Assembly (NCBI GenBank): GCA_965230535.1
Contig: OZ246009.1
Location: 620,001 to 684,000, forward strand
DNA length: 64,000 nt
Source of the DNA: JAUILH01 sp965230535
GTDB taxonomy: Bacteria > Bacteroidota > Bacteroidia > Flavobacteriales_D > JAUILH01
Direction: 5' to 3'
Below the pieces are notes generated by a model. That model did no database searches, had not been told where the DNA came from, and saw nothing but the letters and a program-made list of their open reading frames with translations. Positions within the stretch are counted from its first letter, which is position 1. Every line of letters begins with the position of its first letter. Both the position numbers and the translations under genes were made by a program. Below are positions 18,117 through 27,449 of the stretch, one piece after another.

Positions 18117-20438
18117 CTAAAAAATGATCTGATAAGCTATCACAGGTAACAAGCCCATTTGAGTGCTTTTTAGGATAGACTGAGTGTTGTCAGAATAGTA
18201 TTCGTTCCACATATTGCCTCTGTTAGTCACGTTTTGAATGTCCACCTTAAGTACTCGGGTACTCTTGGCTTTGTTGGTTTTATAGCTGAAGAGGAAATCC
18301 AGTCTAAAGTAATCACTGGCTCTTTTAGAGAAGACATTGTTCTCATCTCTAATCTCTTCTCCGGCGGCAATAGATTGATCCAACAGAATCGGAGTGATGC
18401 GTCTGCCGCCAGCCCAGTTCATTCTAAAGTTGAAAGATAAAGTGTTGTTCTTGCCATTTTTTCCGACATAATATTCTTTTCCAAAAGTCAGGTTAGTAGC
18501 ATAATTACCATTGTAACGTGTGTTTCTCTTTTTACCATCACCAGCCACATAGCTCGAGTTAAACAGGGAGCCTGTGAACATGAAGAAATAGGAATCCGAA
18601 AAATACTTTTCTACTGTCAATTCAACCCCATAGTTTTCTCCGGTTCCGGCATTGGATAGACTGTCAGTTGTAAATGCAGATCCAAAATTAATGGCCGATA
18701 CATAAGAATCCTTGTGGTCTATAATGGGCACATTGTTCAACGTTTGATAGTAGGCTTCAGTTTTGATATGAAGCTTTTTAATTGTGATGTCATGACCAAT
18801 GACATAGTGAATGGCCTTGGCAAACTCGAGATTTTTATTGGCCATTATTTTACTACCATCTGCCAGAGTCTGTTCTCCAAAGTATAGACCAAGGTCTTCA
18901 CGTCTTGAATGAATTCCAAATCCTCCGTTGATAGATTGTTGATCGTTCAATTGCCATTTAAGTCCAGCTCTTGGTTCTATGGTTTGATAAGAATTCAATA
19001 CAAAGTGAGTTCCGTGCAATCCTGCATTTAATGAAAGTTCCGGAGTAATGCGCCACTTCCATGCAGCAAAAGATTGTAGTAACTGTGTATTTCCTTTTGA
19101 TTTTAAATAAGTTTCCCTTTGCCAGGTGTCTTCGTTGATGTTGTCAAAAAGCATGTCGAAAGCCATATGATTGGCAATGACACCGAACTTAATGGTATGT
19201 CTGCTATTCAACTTTGTGGTAAGTGAAGATGAACCAATTAAGCTCGTGTTGGTCAGTTTTCGGTTCCAGTCGTTGTAGAAAACGTTAAGGGAATCCAGTT
19301 CATAATCTACAATGTCGTTAAGCGTTCCGGAAACAGAAACCACTGTTTTTAAGACCGACTTATCACCCAGCATAATTCTGTGTGTGATCCCTGTGGTTCC
19401 CATTTTCATGGTGAAATCACTCCTGTAGTCTTCTTCATCTTCTTCTATCTGACTGATGCCACCCAGACCAAAGACAGTGAAGTTGCCAGCGTTTTTAGTC
19501 GGAAGAGAAATGTTGTAACTCAAATCCTGGAAGATAGGAAGGGCATCACCCGCAACGTCTATCTTCATAAGGCTTAAAATTTTCGTGGTGGAGTATCTGT
19601 AGTTGATTAGATAGGATCCATTATAGTTTTTACTGAAAGGTCCCTCCAAAGAAGCATCCACTCCCAAGACACCAGCGCCAAGTGCATATTCACGTTTTTC
19701 GTTATTTCCTTTTCTAAATCGAATGTCGAATACACCGGATATCGCGTTTCCATAATCAGCCGGAAAAGCACCTGTATAAAAGTCAGAGTTGGCCATCACA
19801 TTACTATTGATCATAGAAATGGCACCTCCTGATGCGCCCTGATCGGCAAAATGGTTAGGATTTGGAATTTCCACACCCTCTAATCTCCATAGAACACCTC
19901 TTGGCGAATTTCCTCTAATTACAATTTCGTTTTCTCCATCGTTGTTAGAAGAAACACCTGCGAACGATTGTGCCATTCGAGCCGGGTCGTTGAAACTCCC
20001 TGCATACCTGCTGGCTTCTTCCATAGAAAAAGATCTGGCGCTTACCACGGCCATATCGTTGTCCACTTCATGTCCATCGTTGCCTTTAATTACCAGTTCA
20101 GTAATGTCTTTAGTGCTTTCCTGAAGCCAAACGTTCAGGACTTGCTCCTTACCGGAACTTAATAAGATGTCGGACAAAAATCGGGTTTCATACCCCATCA
20201 TGCTAACCACCAAAGTGTATCTTCCGATTGGAATATTTCGAAAAGCAAAATTCCCGTCGAGATCTGTGGCCTGTTTTAAAGTATCTCCTGTCGGACTGAA
20301 AGCAAATACTCTTGCTCCGATAATTTCACTTTCTAATTCCTGGTCAATGACTTTTCCCCGAATGGTTTGATTAAGGTCCTGAGCTCTTGAGATTAAACTT
20401 AAACTAAGTAGGATAATAATTAGCGCAAATGGTTTCAT
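18117..20438 (-). CDS. TonB-dependent outer-membrane receptor with carboxypeptidase-like N-terminal domain
   Basis: A 773-residue outer-membrane receptor. It has a signal peptide (MKPFALIIILLSLSLISRAQ), a CarboxypepD_reg-like domain (about 25-110, IRGKVIDQELESEIIGARV), a plug domain (about 130-230, including IVIRGNSPRGVLWRLEGVEI) and a C-terminal barrel ending in an aromatic strand (QMGLLPVIAYQIIF). No SusD-like partner is adjacent, so a siderophore, metal or peptide ligand is as likely as a glycan. Upstream there is a 12-bp palindrome at 20453-20464. Confidence 0.9.
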   Translation of the reverse strand: MKPFALIIILLSLSLISRAQDLNQTIRGKVIDQELESEIIGARVFAFSPTGDTLKQATDLDGNFAFRNIPIGRYTLVVSMMGYETRFLSDILLSSGKEQVLNVWLQESTKDITELVIKGNDGHEVDNDMAVVSARSFSMEEASRYAGSFNDPARMAQSFAGVSSNNDGENEIVIRGNSPRGVLWRLEGVEIPNPNHFADQGASGGAISMINSNVMANSDFYTGAFPADYGNAISGVFDIRFRKGNNEKREYALGAGVLGVDASLEGPFSKNYNGSYLINYRYSTTKILSLMKIDVAGDALPIFQDLSYNISLPTKNAGNFTVFGLGGISQIEEDEEDYRSDFTMKMGTTGITHRIMLGDKSVLKTVVSVSGTLNDIVDYELDSLNVFYNDWNRKLTNTSLIGSSSLTTKLNSRHTIKFGVIANHMAFDMLFDNINEDTWQRETYLKSKGNTQLLQSFAAWKWRITPELSLNAGLHGTHFVLNSYQTIEPRAGLKWQLNDQQSINGGFGIHSRREDLGLYFGEQTLADGSKIMANKNLEFAKAIHYVIGHDITIKKLHIKTEAYYQTLNNVPIIDHKDSYVSAINFGSAFTTDSLSNAGTGENYGVELTVEKYFSDSYFFMFTGSLFNSSYVAGDGKKRNTRYNGNYATNLTFGKEYYVGKNGKNNTLSFNFRMNWAGGRRITPILLDQSIAAGEEIRDENNVFSKRASDYFRLDFLFSYKTNKAKSTRVLKVDIQNVTNRGNMWNEYYSDNTQSILKSTQMGLLPVIAYQIIF

Positions 20439-20452
20439 GGAATGATTTGTTT

Positions 20453-20464
20453 TGTCTTAAGACA
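20453..20464. repeat. 12-bp perfect palindrome upstream of the TonB receptor
   Basis: TGTCTTAAGACA lies 15 bp upstream of the receptor ATG and could be a regulator site. Next to it are two TTGCAA copies. Nothing links it to a specific regulator. Confidence 0.3.
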
Positions 20465-20500
20465 CAAGAGTGTTGCAAAAGTTGCAAGTTGGATTAAAAA

Positions 20501-20935
20501 TTAATTTTCATCTTTCTCAAATGCCCCCAGAAAGTACCAAATGGCAACTACTGGAAATCCCATTACCAAAAAGAAATTGCCGCCCGGTAAGTGTTGTAGG
20601 CGCAACAACAAACCAAGGCCTACCAAACCAAATCCAATGTAATAAAATGGCTTTTTGAGGCGTCCAAAAACCGAACTTGAACTGGTTTTACCTTTGCTCT
20701 TCTGCCGGCTTCCTGAGCCGTAAGTTTGTTTTTTAGCCTCTGCTTCTTTTTTACTGAGCTTAGGTTTGAAAAGTTTGCCGAGATTGAAACTGCTCCCTTC
20801 TGTTAAGGAGCCAATAGCAGTAAATACAAAACCTACCGGTAGAAGGAAATTGCCTCCCGGCCAATGCATAATTTTAAAGGCAATTCCCGAAACGAAAATA
20901 GCCCATCCAATGTTTACCAGTCTGATTTTTGGCAT
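20501..20935 (-). CDS. GldL-like membrane protein with duplicated hairpin
   Basis: A 144-residue membrane protein made of two similar two-helix units: KIMHWPGGNFLLPVGFV in the first (about residues 20-40) and RLQHLPGGNFFLVMGFP in the second. The (K/R)xxHxPGGN motif is that of the N-terminal membrane part of GldL, the type IX secretion motor protein. GldL itself has one such unit followed by a long cytosolic tail; here a basic 45-residue linker joins two units and the tail is absent. Role unknown; motor function is not implied. It sits between the TonB receptor and glutaryl-CoA dehydrogenase. Confidence 0.7.
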   Translation of the reverse strand: MPKIRLVNIGWAIFVSGIAFKIMHWPGGNFLLPVGFVFTAIGSLTEGSSFNLGKLFKPKLSKKEAEAKKQTYGSGSRQKSKGKTSSSSVFGRLKKPFYYIGFGLVGLGLLLRLQHLPGGNFFLVMGFPVVAIWYFLGAFEKDEN

Positions 20936-20959
20936 TTTGCCATTCAGGGTAAAGCCTAA

Positions 20960-22156
20960 TTATAAATTAGGCATGTCTCTTGTAAACGCAGGAATTCCTG
21001 TAACATCCATTCCGGTAATCAACAAGTGAATGTCGTGAGTTCCTTCATAAGTAACTACAGACTCCAGATTGGCCATGTGTCTCATCATTGGGTATTCATT
21101 GGTGATTCCCATTCCTCCATGAATCTGTCTGGCTTCTCTGGCAATTTTCAATGCCATGTCCACATTGTTTCTCTTAGCCATAGAAATTTGAGCTGAAGTG
21201 GCTCTGCCTTCTTCTCTTAGTACACCCAATCTCCATGTCAACAATTGCGCTTTTGTGATCTCAGTGATCATCTCAGCCAATTTCTTTTGTGTTAATTGAA
21301 ATGCTGCAATCGGCACATCAAACTGAATTCTTTCCTTAGAGTATCTTAAAGCACTGTCGTAGCAATCCATTGCCGCACCAATTGCTCCCCAGGCAATTCC
21401 GTATCTGGCAGAATCCAAACATCCAAGTGGAGCACCCAAGCCAGATTTGTTAGGTAGTAAGTTTTCTTTCGGCACTTTTACGTTTTCAAAAATCAACTCA
21501 CCAGTACAGCTTGCTCTCAAAGAGTGCTTACCTTTCATTTCAGGAGCAGAAAAACCTTCCATGCCTTTTTCTACCAACAATCCCCAAATACGACCTTCTT
21601 CATTCTTTGCCCAAACAACAGCTACATCTGCAAATGGTGCGTTCGAAATCCACATTTTCGCTCCATTCAGCAAGTAATGGTCACCCATGTCCTTAAAGTT
21701 AGTGATCATACCTCCTGGGTTACTTCCATGATCAGGCTCTGTTAGTCCAAAGCAACCAATGAATTCTCCAGTAGCTAATTTTGGAAGAAATCTTTTTCTC
21801 TGCTCTTCATTTCCGTATTTCCAAATAGGATACATCACCAAAGAACTTTGAACAGAAGCAGTTGATCTTAAACCACTGTCCGATCTTTCCAATTCCTGCA
21901 TCAACAGACCGTAAGAAATCTGATCTAAACCATGTCCACCATATTCAGTTGGAATGTATGGTCCAAAAGCACCAATCTCTCCCAATCCTGGTACCAGATG
22001 TTTTGGAAACTCTGCACGCTCGTAATAATCTTCAATAATTGGAGACACGTTTTGTTTCACCCAATCACGGGCAGCATCTCTAATTAACTTATGCTCATCG
22101 CTAAGTAGTTCATCCAATTGGTAATAGTCCGGTGCGGAAAAAAGATCTGTAGACAT
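20960..22156 (-). CDS. Glutaryl-CoA dehydrogenase (acyl-CoA dehydrogenase family)
   Basis: A 398-residue flavoprotein with the full acyl-CoA dehydrogenase fold. GCFGLTEPDHGSNPGGM is the FAD/substrate segment and VVTYEGTHDIH carries the catalytic base, Glu371, in the position typical of glutaryl-CoA dehydrogenase. RQIHGGMGITNEYPMMRHMANLES is also characteristic of that subgroup. It decarboxylates and oxidises glutaryl-CoA to crotonyl-CoA in lysine and tryptophan breakdown. A TAAATTTG box lies 22 nt upstream of the ATG. The short C-terminal tail is normal. Confidence 0.9.
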   Translation of the reverse strand: MSTDLFSAPDYYQLDELLSDEHKLIRDAARDWVKQNVSPIIEDYYERAEFPKHLVPGLGEIGAFGPYIPTEYGGHGLDQISYGLLMQELERSDSGLRSTASVQSSLVMYPIWKYGNEEQRKRFLPKLATGEFIGCFGLTEPDHGSNPGGMITNFKDMGDHYLLNGAKMWISNAPFADVAVVWAKNEEGRIWGLLVEKGMEGFSAPEMKGKHSLRASCTGELIFENVKVPKENLLPNKSGLGAPLGCLDSARYGIAWGAIGAAMDCYDSALRYSKERIQFDVPIAAFQLTQKKLAEMITEITKAQLLTWRLGVLREEGRATSAQISMAKRNNVDMALKIAREARQIHGGMGITNEYPMMRHMANLESVVTYEGTHDIHLLITGMDVTGIPAFTRDMPNL

Positions 22157-22178
22157 GGTATTTTGTTTAAAATTTGGT

Positions 22179-22186
22179 CAAATTTA
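22179..22186 (-). promoter_or_regulatory. -7 box TAAATTTG before glutaryl-CoA dehydrogenase
   Basis: Minus-strand TAAATTTG fits TAnnTTTG and ends 22 nt before the ATG at 22156, so this transcript should have a short leader. Confidence 0.4.
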
Positions 22187-22242
22187 GCCAATATTGTTTT
22201 ACTCATCACTTTTTCTTGAATAAGATCGCTGCCATTAAATGT

Positions 22243-22250
22243 TACCTTTG
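22243..22250 (+). promoter_or_regulatory. -7 box TACCTTTG before the DUF4271 operon
   Basis: TACCTTTG fits TAnnTTTG and ends 17 nt before the GTG start at 22268. Confidence 0.4.
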
Positions 22251-22267
22251 TTTAAAAGCTAAGAGAA

Positions 22268-22942
22268 GTGGGTGAACAAAAACATATTTTGTCATCTTTT
22301 GACTATGTGCCATTGGTGGTTTTATTACTGTCTTTGGTCATTATGGCTGTTGTCAATTCTCTGTATCGCAAGAAGTTAATCTCCCAGGTAGAATGTTTTA
22401 TCAATCCAAGGTATATGGACCAGATGATGCGGGAAGAGAGTTCTTCCACACAATTACCAATGACTTTGCTTCAATTGAACGCCATTCTCAATTTCAGTAG
22501 TTTACTGTATCTGGTGGAGACGCATTACACCTACACAGAATTGGAATCCTGGAAATTGTTTAGTCTTTGTGTGCTCACTATTGTTGGAGTTATGTTGAGT
22601 CATGTTTTGATCTCTTTCTTTGCTCAATACCTTATAAGAACAGACAATGGTTTTGGAATGCACAGATATCTTGTACAGGTAAATTATCAGGTGATTGGTG
22701 TGTTTTTATTGCCCGTAAACATCTTTGCTGCCTTTAGTGCATATGGGAAGGAAGCATTTCTAATTACAGGCATGATCATCCTGATGCTGGGGGTGTTATA
22801 CAGGTATGCATTGTCATTTTTGACAGCTTTAGCGCAAAGAATTTCAGCTGTATACATAATTTTGTATCTTTGCACCCTCGAAATTTTACCCTTGGTCGTT
22901 GTATTTGGGGTGTTGATGGGTGAAAAAGTAGAGATTAACTAA
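22268..22942 (+). CDS. DUF4271 membrane protein
   Basis: A 224-residue protein with six or so hydrophobic helices, starting at a GTG (next in-frame Met is 25 codons in). Sequence features (SVIMAVVNSLYRKKLISQV-like start, QVNYQVIGVFLLPVN, and the C-terminal YIILYLCTLEILPLVVV) match the DUF4271 family, which in Bacteroidota typically precedes hemD. Function is not known; conserved position suggests a link with heme or membrane biogenesis. It is followed by hemD after 29 bp. Confidence 0.78.
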   Translation: MGEQKHILSSFDYVPLVVLLLSLVIMAVVNSLYRKKLISQVECFINPRYMDQMMREESSSTQLPMTLLQLNAILNFSSLLYLVETHYTYTELESWKLFSLCVLTIVGVMLSHVLISFFAQYLIRTDNGFGMHRYLVQVNYQVIGVFLLPVNIFAAFSAYGKEAFLITGMIILMLGVLYRYALSFLTALAQRISAVYIILYLCTLEILPLVVVFGVLMGEKVEIN

Positions 22943-22971
22943 ATTGTTTATCTCACCATAAACTAGGAACA

Positions 22972-23712
22972 TTGGCGGTAAAAAGCATATTGGTTTCACA
23001 ACCTAAACCAGAGTCTGAAAAGTCCCCTTACTTCTCACTGGCTGAAAAGTATAAGGTTAAAATCGACTTTAGACCTTTCATTCATGTCGAAGGCGTGGAT
23101 GCCCAGGAATTCAGACAATCGAGAATCAAACTTGAGGATCACTCTGCTGTTATCTTAACAAGTAGAAATGCGGCAGATCACTACTTCAGAATGGCGAAAG
23201 AATTGAGGTACACGGTTCCTGATTCCATGAAATATTTCTGTATTTCGGAAGCAGTGGCCTACTATCTTCAGAAATATGTAGTTTATAGAAAACGTAAAAT
23301 TTTCTTTGGAAAACAAAGGTTTGTAGACTTAATGGATGTGATTAAAAAGAACAAGAATGAGAAATTCTTATTGCCTTGTTCAGATATTCACAAGCAGTCT
23401 ATGTTAGATACCTTGGATGATGCGAAAATAGACTATTCAAAAGCCATCATGTATAGAACCGTGGCAAGTGACCTGTCTGATTTAGCTGATGTGAATTATG
23501 ATATGTTGGTTTTCTTTTCTCCTTCCGGAATCGAATCTTTATTCAAAAATTTCCCGGATTTTAAGCAGAATAAAACCAGAATTGCCGCATTTGGAGCAAC
23601 TACAACAAAAGCAGTTGAAAAAGCTGGTCTTGAGGTAAACGTGCGTGCGCCACAACCGAAGGCACCTAGTATGACTATGGCCATTGAACAATACATTAAA
23701 ACAGGAAAATAA
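22972..23712 (+). CDS. hemD: Uroporphyrinogen-III synthase
   Basis: A 246-residue enzyme that cyclises hydroxymethylbilane to uroporphyrinogen III in heme synthesis. The N-terminus VKSILVSQPKPESEKSPYF and the central LTSRNAADHYF and FFSPSGIESLF segments are typical of the Bacteroidota form. The only usable start near the N-terminus is TTG at 22972. A hairpin terminator follows the stop and ends at the rnpA start. Confidence 0.85.
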   Translation: MAVKSILVSQPKPESEKSPYFSLAEKYKVKIDFRPFIHVEGVDAQEFRQSRIKLEDHSAVILTSRNAADHYFRMAKELRYTVPDSMKYFCISEAVAYYLQKYVVYRKRKIFFGKQRFVDLMDVIKKNKNEKFLLPCSDIHKQSMLDTLDDAKIDYSKAIMYRTVASDLSDLADVNYDMLVFFSPSGIESLFKNFPDFKQNKTRIAAFGATTTKAVEKAGLEVNVRAPQPKAPSMTMAIEQYIKTGK

Positions 23713-23735
23713 TTCATATTTCTTGACGATATTTG

Positions 23736-23773
23736 AACCCTGATGTTCCCTGAGAATGTCAGGGTTATTTTTT
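23736..23773 (+). terminator. Terminator hairpin between hemD and rnpA
   Basis: AACCCTGA (23736-23743) pairs perfectly with TCAGGGTT (23759-23766) and is followed by ATTTTTT, ending right at the rnpA ATG (23774). It shows that an in-frame ATG at 23756, inside the stem, is not the rnpA start. It may end hemD transcripts or attenuate read-through into rnpA. Confidence 0.72.
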
Positions 23774-24187
23774 ATGCAGGAGGAAAAAAATCATACCTAC
23801 GGATTCCCAAAGTCGGAAAGATTAACCGGAAAACTAGTGATTGACCGTTTATATAAAAACGGTACCAGCATTAAGAAATTTCCGGTAAAATTGATTTTCA
23901 TTCGTCTTGAAGAACCTTCTGGTGAAGCACTACAATGTGTTATGAGCGTTCCGAAAAGGATTCATAAACGAGCTGTGGACAGAAATGCTGTTAAAAGGCA
24001 AATGAGGGAGGTATACAGACATGTGAAACACGATTCAATCAAAAAAATTAAGGATTTGAATCAGTCCTACGCCATCATGTTTGTGTATCTTGGTAAGAAT
24101 ATTGATGAATATGAAAGCATGGAATCCTCTATGGTTTCCTGTTTGAAAATTTTTAATGAAAAAGTAGATGAAGAAATTAGGTCTTAA
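23774..24187 (+). CDS. rnpA: Ribonuclease P protein component
   Basis: A 137-residue basic protein that supports RNase P RNA in maturing tRNA 5' ends. PKSERLTGKLVIDRLY is the usual start and KRAVDRNAVKRQMREVYR is the RNR signature. The ATG at 23774 is chosen because the upstream ATG lies in a terminator stem. The final 20 nt overlap the S41 protease start, indicating co-transcription. It is unlinked to rpmH and dnaA here, as is usual in Bacteroidota. Confidence 0.92.
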   Translation: MQEEKNHTYGFPKSERLTGKLVIDRLYKNGTSIKKFPVKLIFIRLEEPSGEALQCVMSVPKRIHKRAVDRNAVKRQMREVYRHVKHDSIKKIKDLNQSYAIMFVYLGKNIDEYESMESSMVSCLKIFNEKVDEEIRS

Positions 24188-25829
24188 AATACTCTTTATT
24201 GCGGTACTTGGTCTGTTCGGGATTTCCTGGGCAAACAGCAGGGTTGTTCCAATAACTGACACGGATAATAGCCTGTTTGAAATGAAGAAAAACCTGGATA
24301 TTTTCTATGATGTTTATGGGAAAATAGAAGGTTTGTATGTGGATGAGCCTAAGCCGGGTGAGTTGATGAAGACAGGTATTGATGCCATGTTAAAATCCCT
24401 GGATCCGTATACGGTATATATTCCCGAATCTAAGATGGAAGATTTCAGGTTTATGACCACCGGTGCTTATGGAGGCATTGGTGCATTGATCAGAAAACAT
24501 GATGGTAAAACAATCATTGCCGAGCCCTACGAAGGTTTTCCTGCAGATGTAGCAGGCCTGAGAGCAGGAGATCAGATCTTGGGAATTGATGGTAAGTCTA
24601 TTGTCGGGAAAGATCAAAGTGCCATCTCCGAAATTTTAAAGGGACAGCCAGAAACACAACTCACCATTAAGGTAAAAAGACCAGGAACTGAAGATCCTTT
24701 TGATGTGGTGGTGACACGTAAAAAAGTGCAGGTACCTGATGTGCCTTTCTATGGCATGGTGGATGATAAAACCGGATACGTTAAGTTGAACTCTTTTACT
24801 GCAACAGCACACCAGTCTGTGCAGGATGCTTATAATGAGTTGGCAGAAAAAGGCATGGAGCAATTTGTGCTCGATCTTAGAGGAAATGGCGGTGGACTTT
24901 TAATTGAAGCTGTTAAGATTGTGAACATGTTTGTAGAGAAGGGACAGGAAGTTGTGACCATGAAAGGGCGTCTTCAAAAGAGTAACCGAACCTATGAAAC
25001 CAGATCAGCGCCTACAGATTTGAATATTCCGGTAACAGTTTTGGTTGATGATAATTCAGCTTCCGCTTCAGAGATTGTAAGTGGTGCGCTTCAGGATTTA
25101 GACCGTGCAGTGGTTGTTGGGAAAAGAACTTACGGTAAGGGATTGGTGCAACAAACACATGACCTCAAGTACAATGGAAAAATCAAGATTACCATTGCTA
25201 AGTATTATACACCTAGTGGAAGATGTATTCAGAAAATTGATTACTCCGATAAGAACAGAGGGGAAGTGCCAGATTCTTTATTGACGACTTTCAAAACAAA
25301 AAATGGTCGTGAAGTAAAAGATGGCAGAGGTTTGGATCCGGATATTGATGTTGAATTGAAAACCGTTTCCGGAATTACGGAAGCTTTGGTAATTGAACAG
25401 GTGATTTTTGATTATGCAACTAAGTACCGTAACGAGCACGAATCCATCGCTCCGGCAGGTGAATTTAAGTTTACAGATAAGGATTTTGAAGCATTTAAAA
25501 AGTATGCTTTGACCAAAGAGTATAAGTACACCAACAATTCAATTGAGCAGCTTGAAGCTCTGAAAAAGACCGCTAAGGAAGAGAAGTATTATGATGAGAT
25601 TTCTGCACAATTAGCGAAATTAGAGGAAACGTTGAAACCGAATAAATCTTCCGATTTGGATAAAAACAAGGAGGAGTTGATGCAAGTAATTGAAAACGAG
25701 ATAGTTTCAAGGTATTATTTTCAGTCGGGCAGAATTGAAAACGCACTTATCCACGATAATTTTCTGAAAGAGGCAATTAAAGTGCTTAATTCGCGTTCTG
25801 AGTACGACAGAATTCTTGGGAATTCTTAG
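24168..25829 (+). CDS. S41-family C-terminal processing peptidase
   Basis: A 553-residue exported serine protease: signal peptide (MKKLGLKILFIAVLGLFGIS), a PDZ domain about residues 95-190 (GGIGALIRKHDGKTIIAEPY, AGLRAGDQILGIDG) and the S41 catalytic domain with DDNSASASEIVSGALQ (catalytic Ser) and GKRTYGKGLVQ (Lys of the Ser-Lys dyad). CtpA/Prc-type proteases clip C-termini of envelope proteins. The ~150-residue C-terminal extension is helical and charged. The start overlaps rnpA by 20 nt. Confidence 0.92.
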   Translation: MKKLGLKILFIAVLGLFGISWANSRVVPITDTDNSLFEMKKNLDIFYDVYGKIEGLYVDEPKPGELMKTGIDAMLKSLDPYTVYIPESKMEDFRFMTTGAYGGIGALIRKHDGKTIIAEPYEGFPADVAGLRAGDQILGIDGKSIVGKDQSAISEILKGQPETQLTIKVKRPGTEDPFDVVVTRKKVQVPDVPFYGMVDDKTGYVKLNSFTATAHQSVQDAYNELAEKGMEQFVLDLRGNGGGLLIEAVKIVNMFVEKGQEVVTMKGRLQKSNRTYETRSAPTDLNIPVTVLVDDNSASASEIVSGALQDLDRAVVVGKRTYGKGLVQQTHDLKYNGKIKITIAKYYTPSGRCIQKIDYSDKNRGEVPDSLLTTFKTKNGREVKDGRGLDPDIDVELKTVSGITEALVIEQVIFDYATKYRNEHESIAPAGEFKFTDKDFEAFKKYALTKEYKYTNNSIEQLEALKKTAKEEKYYDEISAQLAKLEETLKPNKSSDLDKNKEELMQVIENEIVSRYYFQSGRIENALIHDNFLKEAIKVLNSRSEYDRILGNS

Positions 25830-25847
25830 TTGTTGCTTATATTTTAA

Positions 25848-27449
25848 ATGGATTTCTTGCGCAAACTAGATCATAGTTTACACTATTTCATTGGCTGTGC
25901 CATAATAGTGGTGGGACTCCCTTTCTCCAATCTTCTGATGAGTATTGGAATGATCTGGTTGGCAACCAATTGGGTGTTGGAAGGCAACTTTAAAGAAAAG
26001 TGGAACACCTTCGCCAGCAACAAATCAGCAGTCATTTGTACATCTCTTTTTGTCCTGCATATGGTAGGTTTGTTGTATACCAGCGACTTTGCCTATGCTT
26101 TTAACGACATCAAAATAAAAATCCCTTTACTGGTAATGCCACTTATCATGTGCACCATGCCGGCATTCAGTAAGGAAAGAGTTAAGCAGCTGTTGTACAT
26201 TTTTGTGACGGCCGTTTGCGTCTCAACCATCATCTGTTTCCTGGTCTATTTGGGCGTATTATTCCCCGGAAGGTATACCAATGATGTGAGACTGGTGTCC
26301 ATCTTTATTTCGCATATTCGTCTTGGCCTGATGATCAGTTTCTCCATTATGATTCTGGTCTATTTGTTCTACAGAAACCATACGAAAATGAAACCCGTTC
26401 ATGCCTTGTTTGCTTTCTGGTTTGTTGGGTTTTTATACATCATTGAATCCTTTACCGGTTTTACAACTTTAGTAATGGGCGTCTTCATTCTACTAATTGT
26501 TTACGCATTCAGATGGAAAGAATGGTCCATGAAATTGGTAGCCATCGTTGTGGCTGGCGCAGTAGGAATTACCACATTTTTCTTTGTAAGAACCTTTATT
26601 ACGGATCACTATAAACCAAGAGAAGATATCAATGCATTGGCCACCCATTCTCCAGATGGAGAACGTTATCACCATTCCATTTTTAACGACCAAATGGAGA
26701 ATGGCTATTACGTATATAAGCACATTGCACCAGCTGAATTGATGCGCTCCTGGAACGAGAGAAGTGATGTGCCTTTTAAAACCGGTCTGGATGGAAGAGG
26801 GCACCCGATTAGTGGAACTTTGGTAAGATACATGACCTCTAAAGGTCTAAGAAAAGATAAGAATGGAGTATCGCAGTTGACCGATGAAGACATCCGAAAT
26901 ATAGAGGCCGGAATCGCCAATATTGATTACCTGCGTGGTGGAATTGTCAAGAGAATGAAACAGTTGATGTTTGAGATAGATGTGTATATAAACACCAATA
27001 ATCCAAACGGAAATTCTGTTACTCAAAGGTTCGAATTCTGGAAAACGGGCTGGTATCTGGTTATGAATAATCCAATAATCGGAGTTGGAACGGGAGATAC
27101 CAAAGTGTCATTTATGAACGCTTATGAGGAGAATGCTTCAGAGCTTGAAGAAGAAAATAGAAAACGAGCGCATAACCAATACCTCACCTTTTTCATCACC
27201 TTTGGAGTCATTGGAGGTATTTGGTTTTTGGTGACTATTTTCTATCCAATTGTTTCAGGAAAACACATGATAGATTTCTACTTCCTGGCCTTTATCATCA
27301 TAGCCCTGTTGTCCTTTATTTGGGAAGATACACTTGAAACGCAGGCAGGAGTAACCTTCTTTACATTCTTCTTCACATTGTTCTTATTTGGAAGAAAAGA
27401 GAGAGACATTAGCCCTGTACAGGTGTCTTCAGGCACTATCGATTCATGA
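25848..27449 (+). CDS. O-antigen ligase-like membrane protein (second copy)
   Basis: A 533-residue multi-pass protein, more distant than the one at 16336 but with the same signature: FEFWKTGWYLVMNNPIIGVGTGDTK in the large extracytosolic loop and AHNQYLTFFITFGVIGG in the next helix. It likely joins or polymerises lipid-linked glycans. A loop of about 170 residues before the signature is longer than in the other copy. The last 14 nt overlap the convergent aroG gene. Confidence 0.82.
   Translation: MDFLRKLDHSLHYFIGCAIIVVGLPFSNLLMSIGMIWLATNWVLEGNFKEKWNTFASNKSAVICTSLFVLHMVGLLYTSDFAYAFNDIKIKIPLLVMPLIMCTMPAFSKERVKQLLYIFVTAVCVSTIICFLVYLGVLFPGRYTNDVRLVSIFISHIRLGLMISFSIMILVYLFYRNHTKMKPVHALFAFWFVGFLYIIESFTGFTTLVMGVFILLIVYAFRWKEWSMKLVAIVVAGAVGITTFFFVRTFITDHYKPREDINALATHSPDGERYHHSIFNDQMENGYYVYKHIAPAELMRSWNERSDVPFKTGLDGRGHPISGTLVRYMTSKGLRKDKNGVSQLTDEDIRNIEAGIANIDYLRGGIVKRMKQLMFEIDVYINTNNPNGNSVTQRFEFWKTGWYLVMNNPIIGVGTGDTKVSFMNAYEENASELEEENRKRAHNQYLTFFITFGVIGGIWFLVTIFYPIVSGKHMIDFYFLAFIIIALLSFIWEDTLETQAGVTFFTFFFTLFLFGRKERDISPVQVSSGTIDS

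Noticed and set aside
23756..23773. Earlier ATG as start of rnpA.
   Set aside because: It falls inside the 3' arm of the terminator stem, and the family N-terminus begins at the ATG at 23774.
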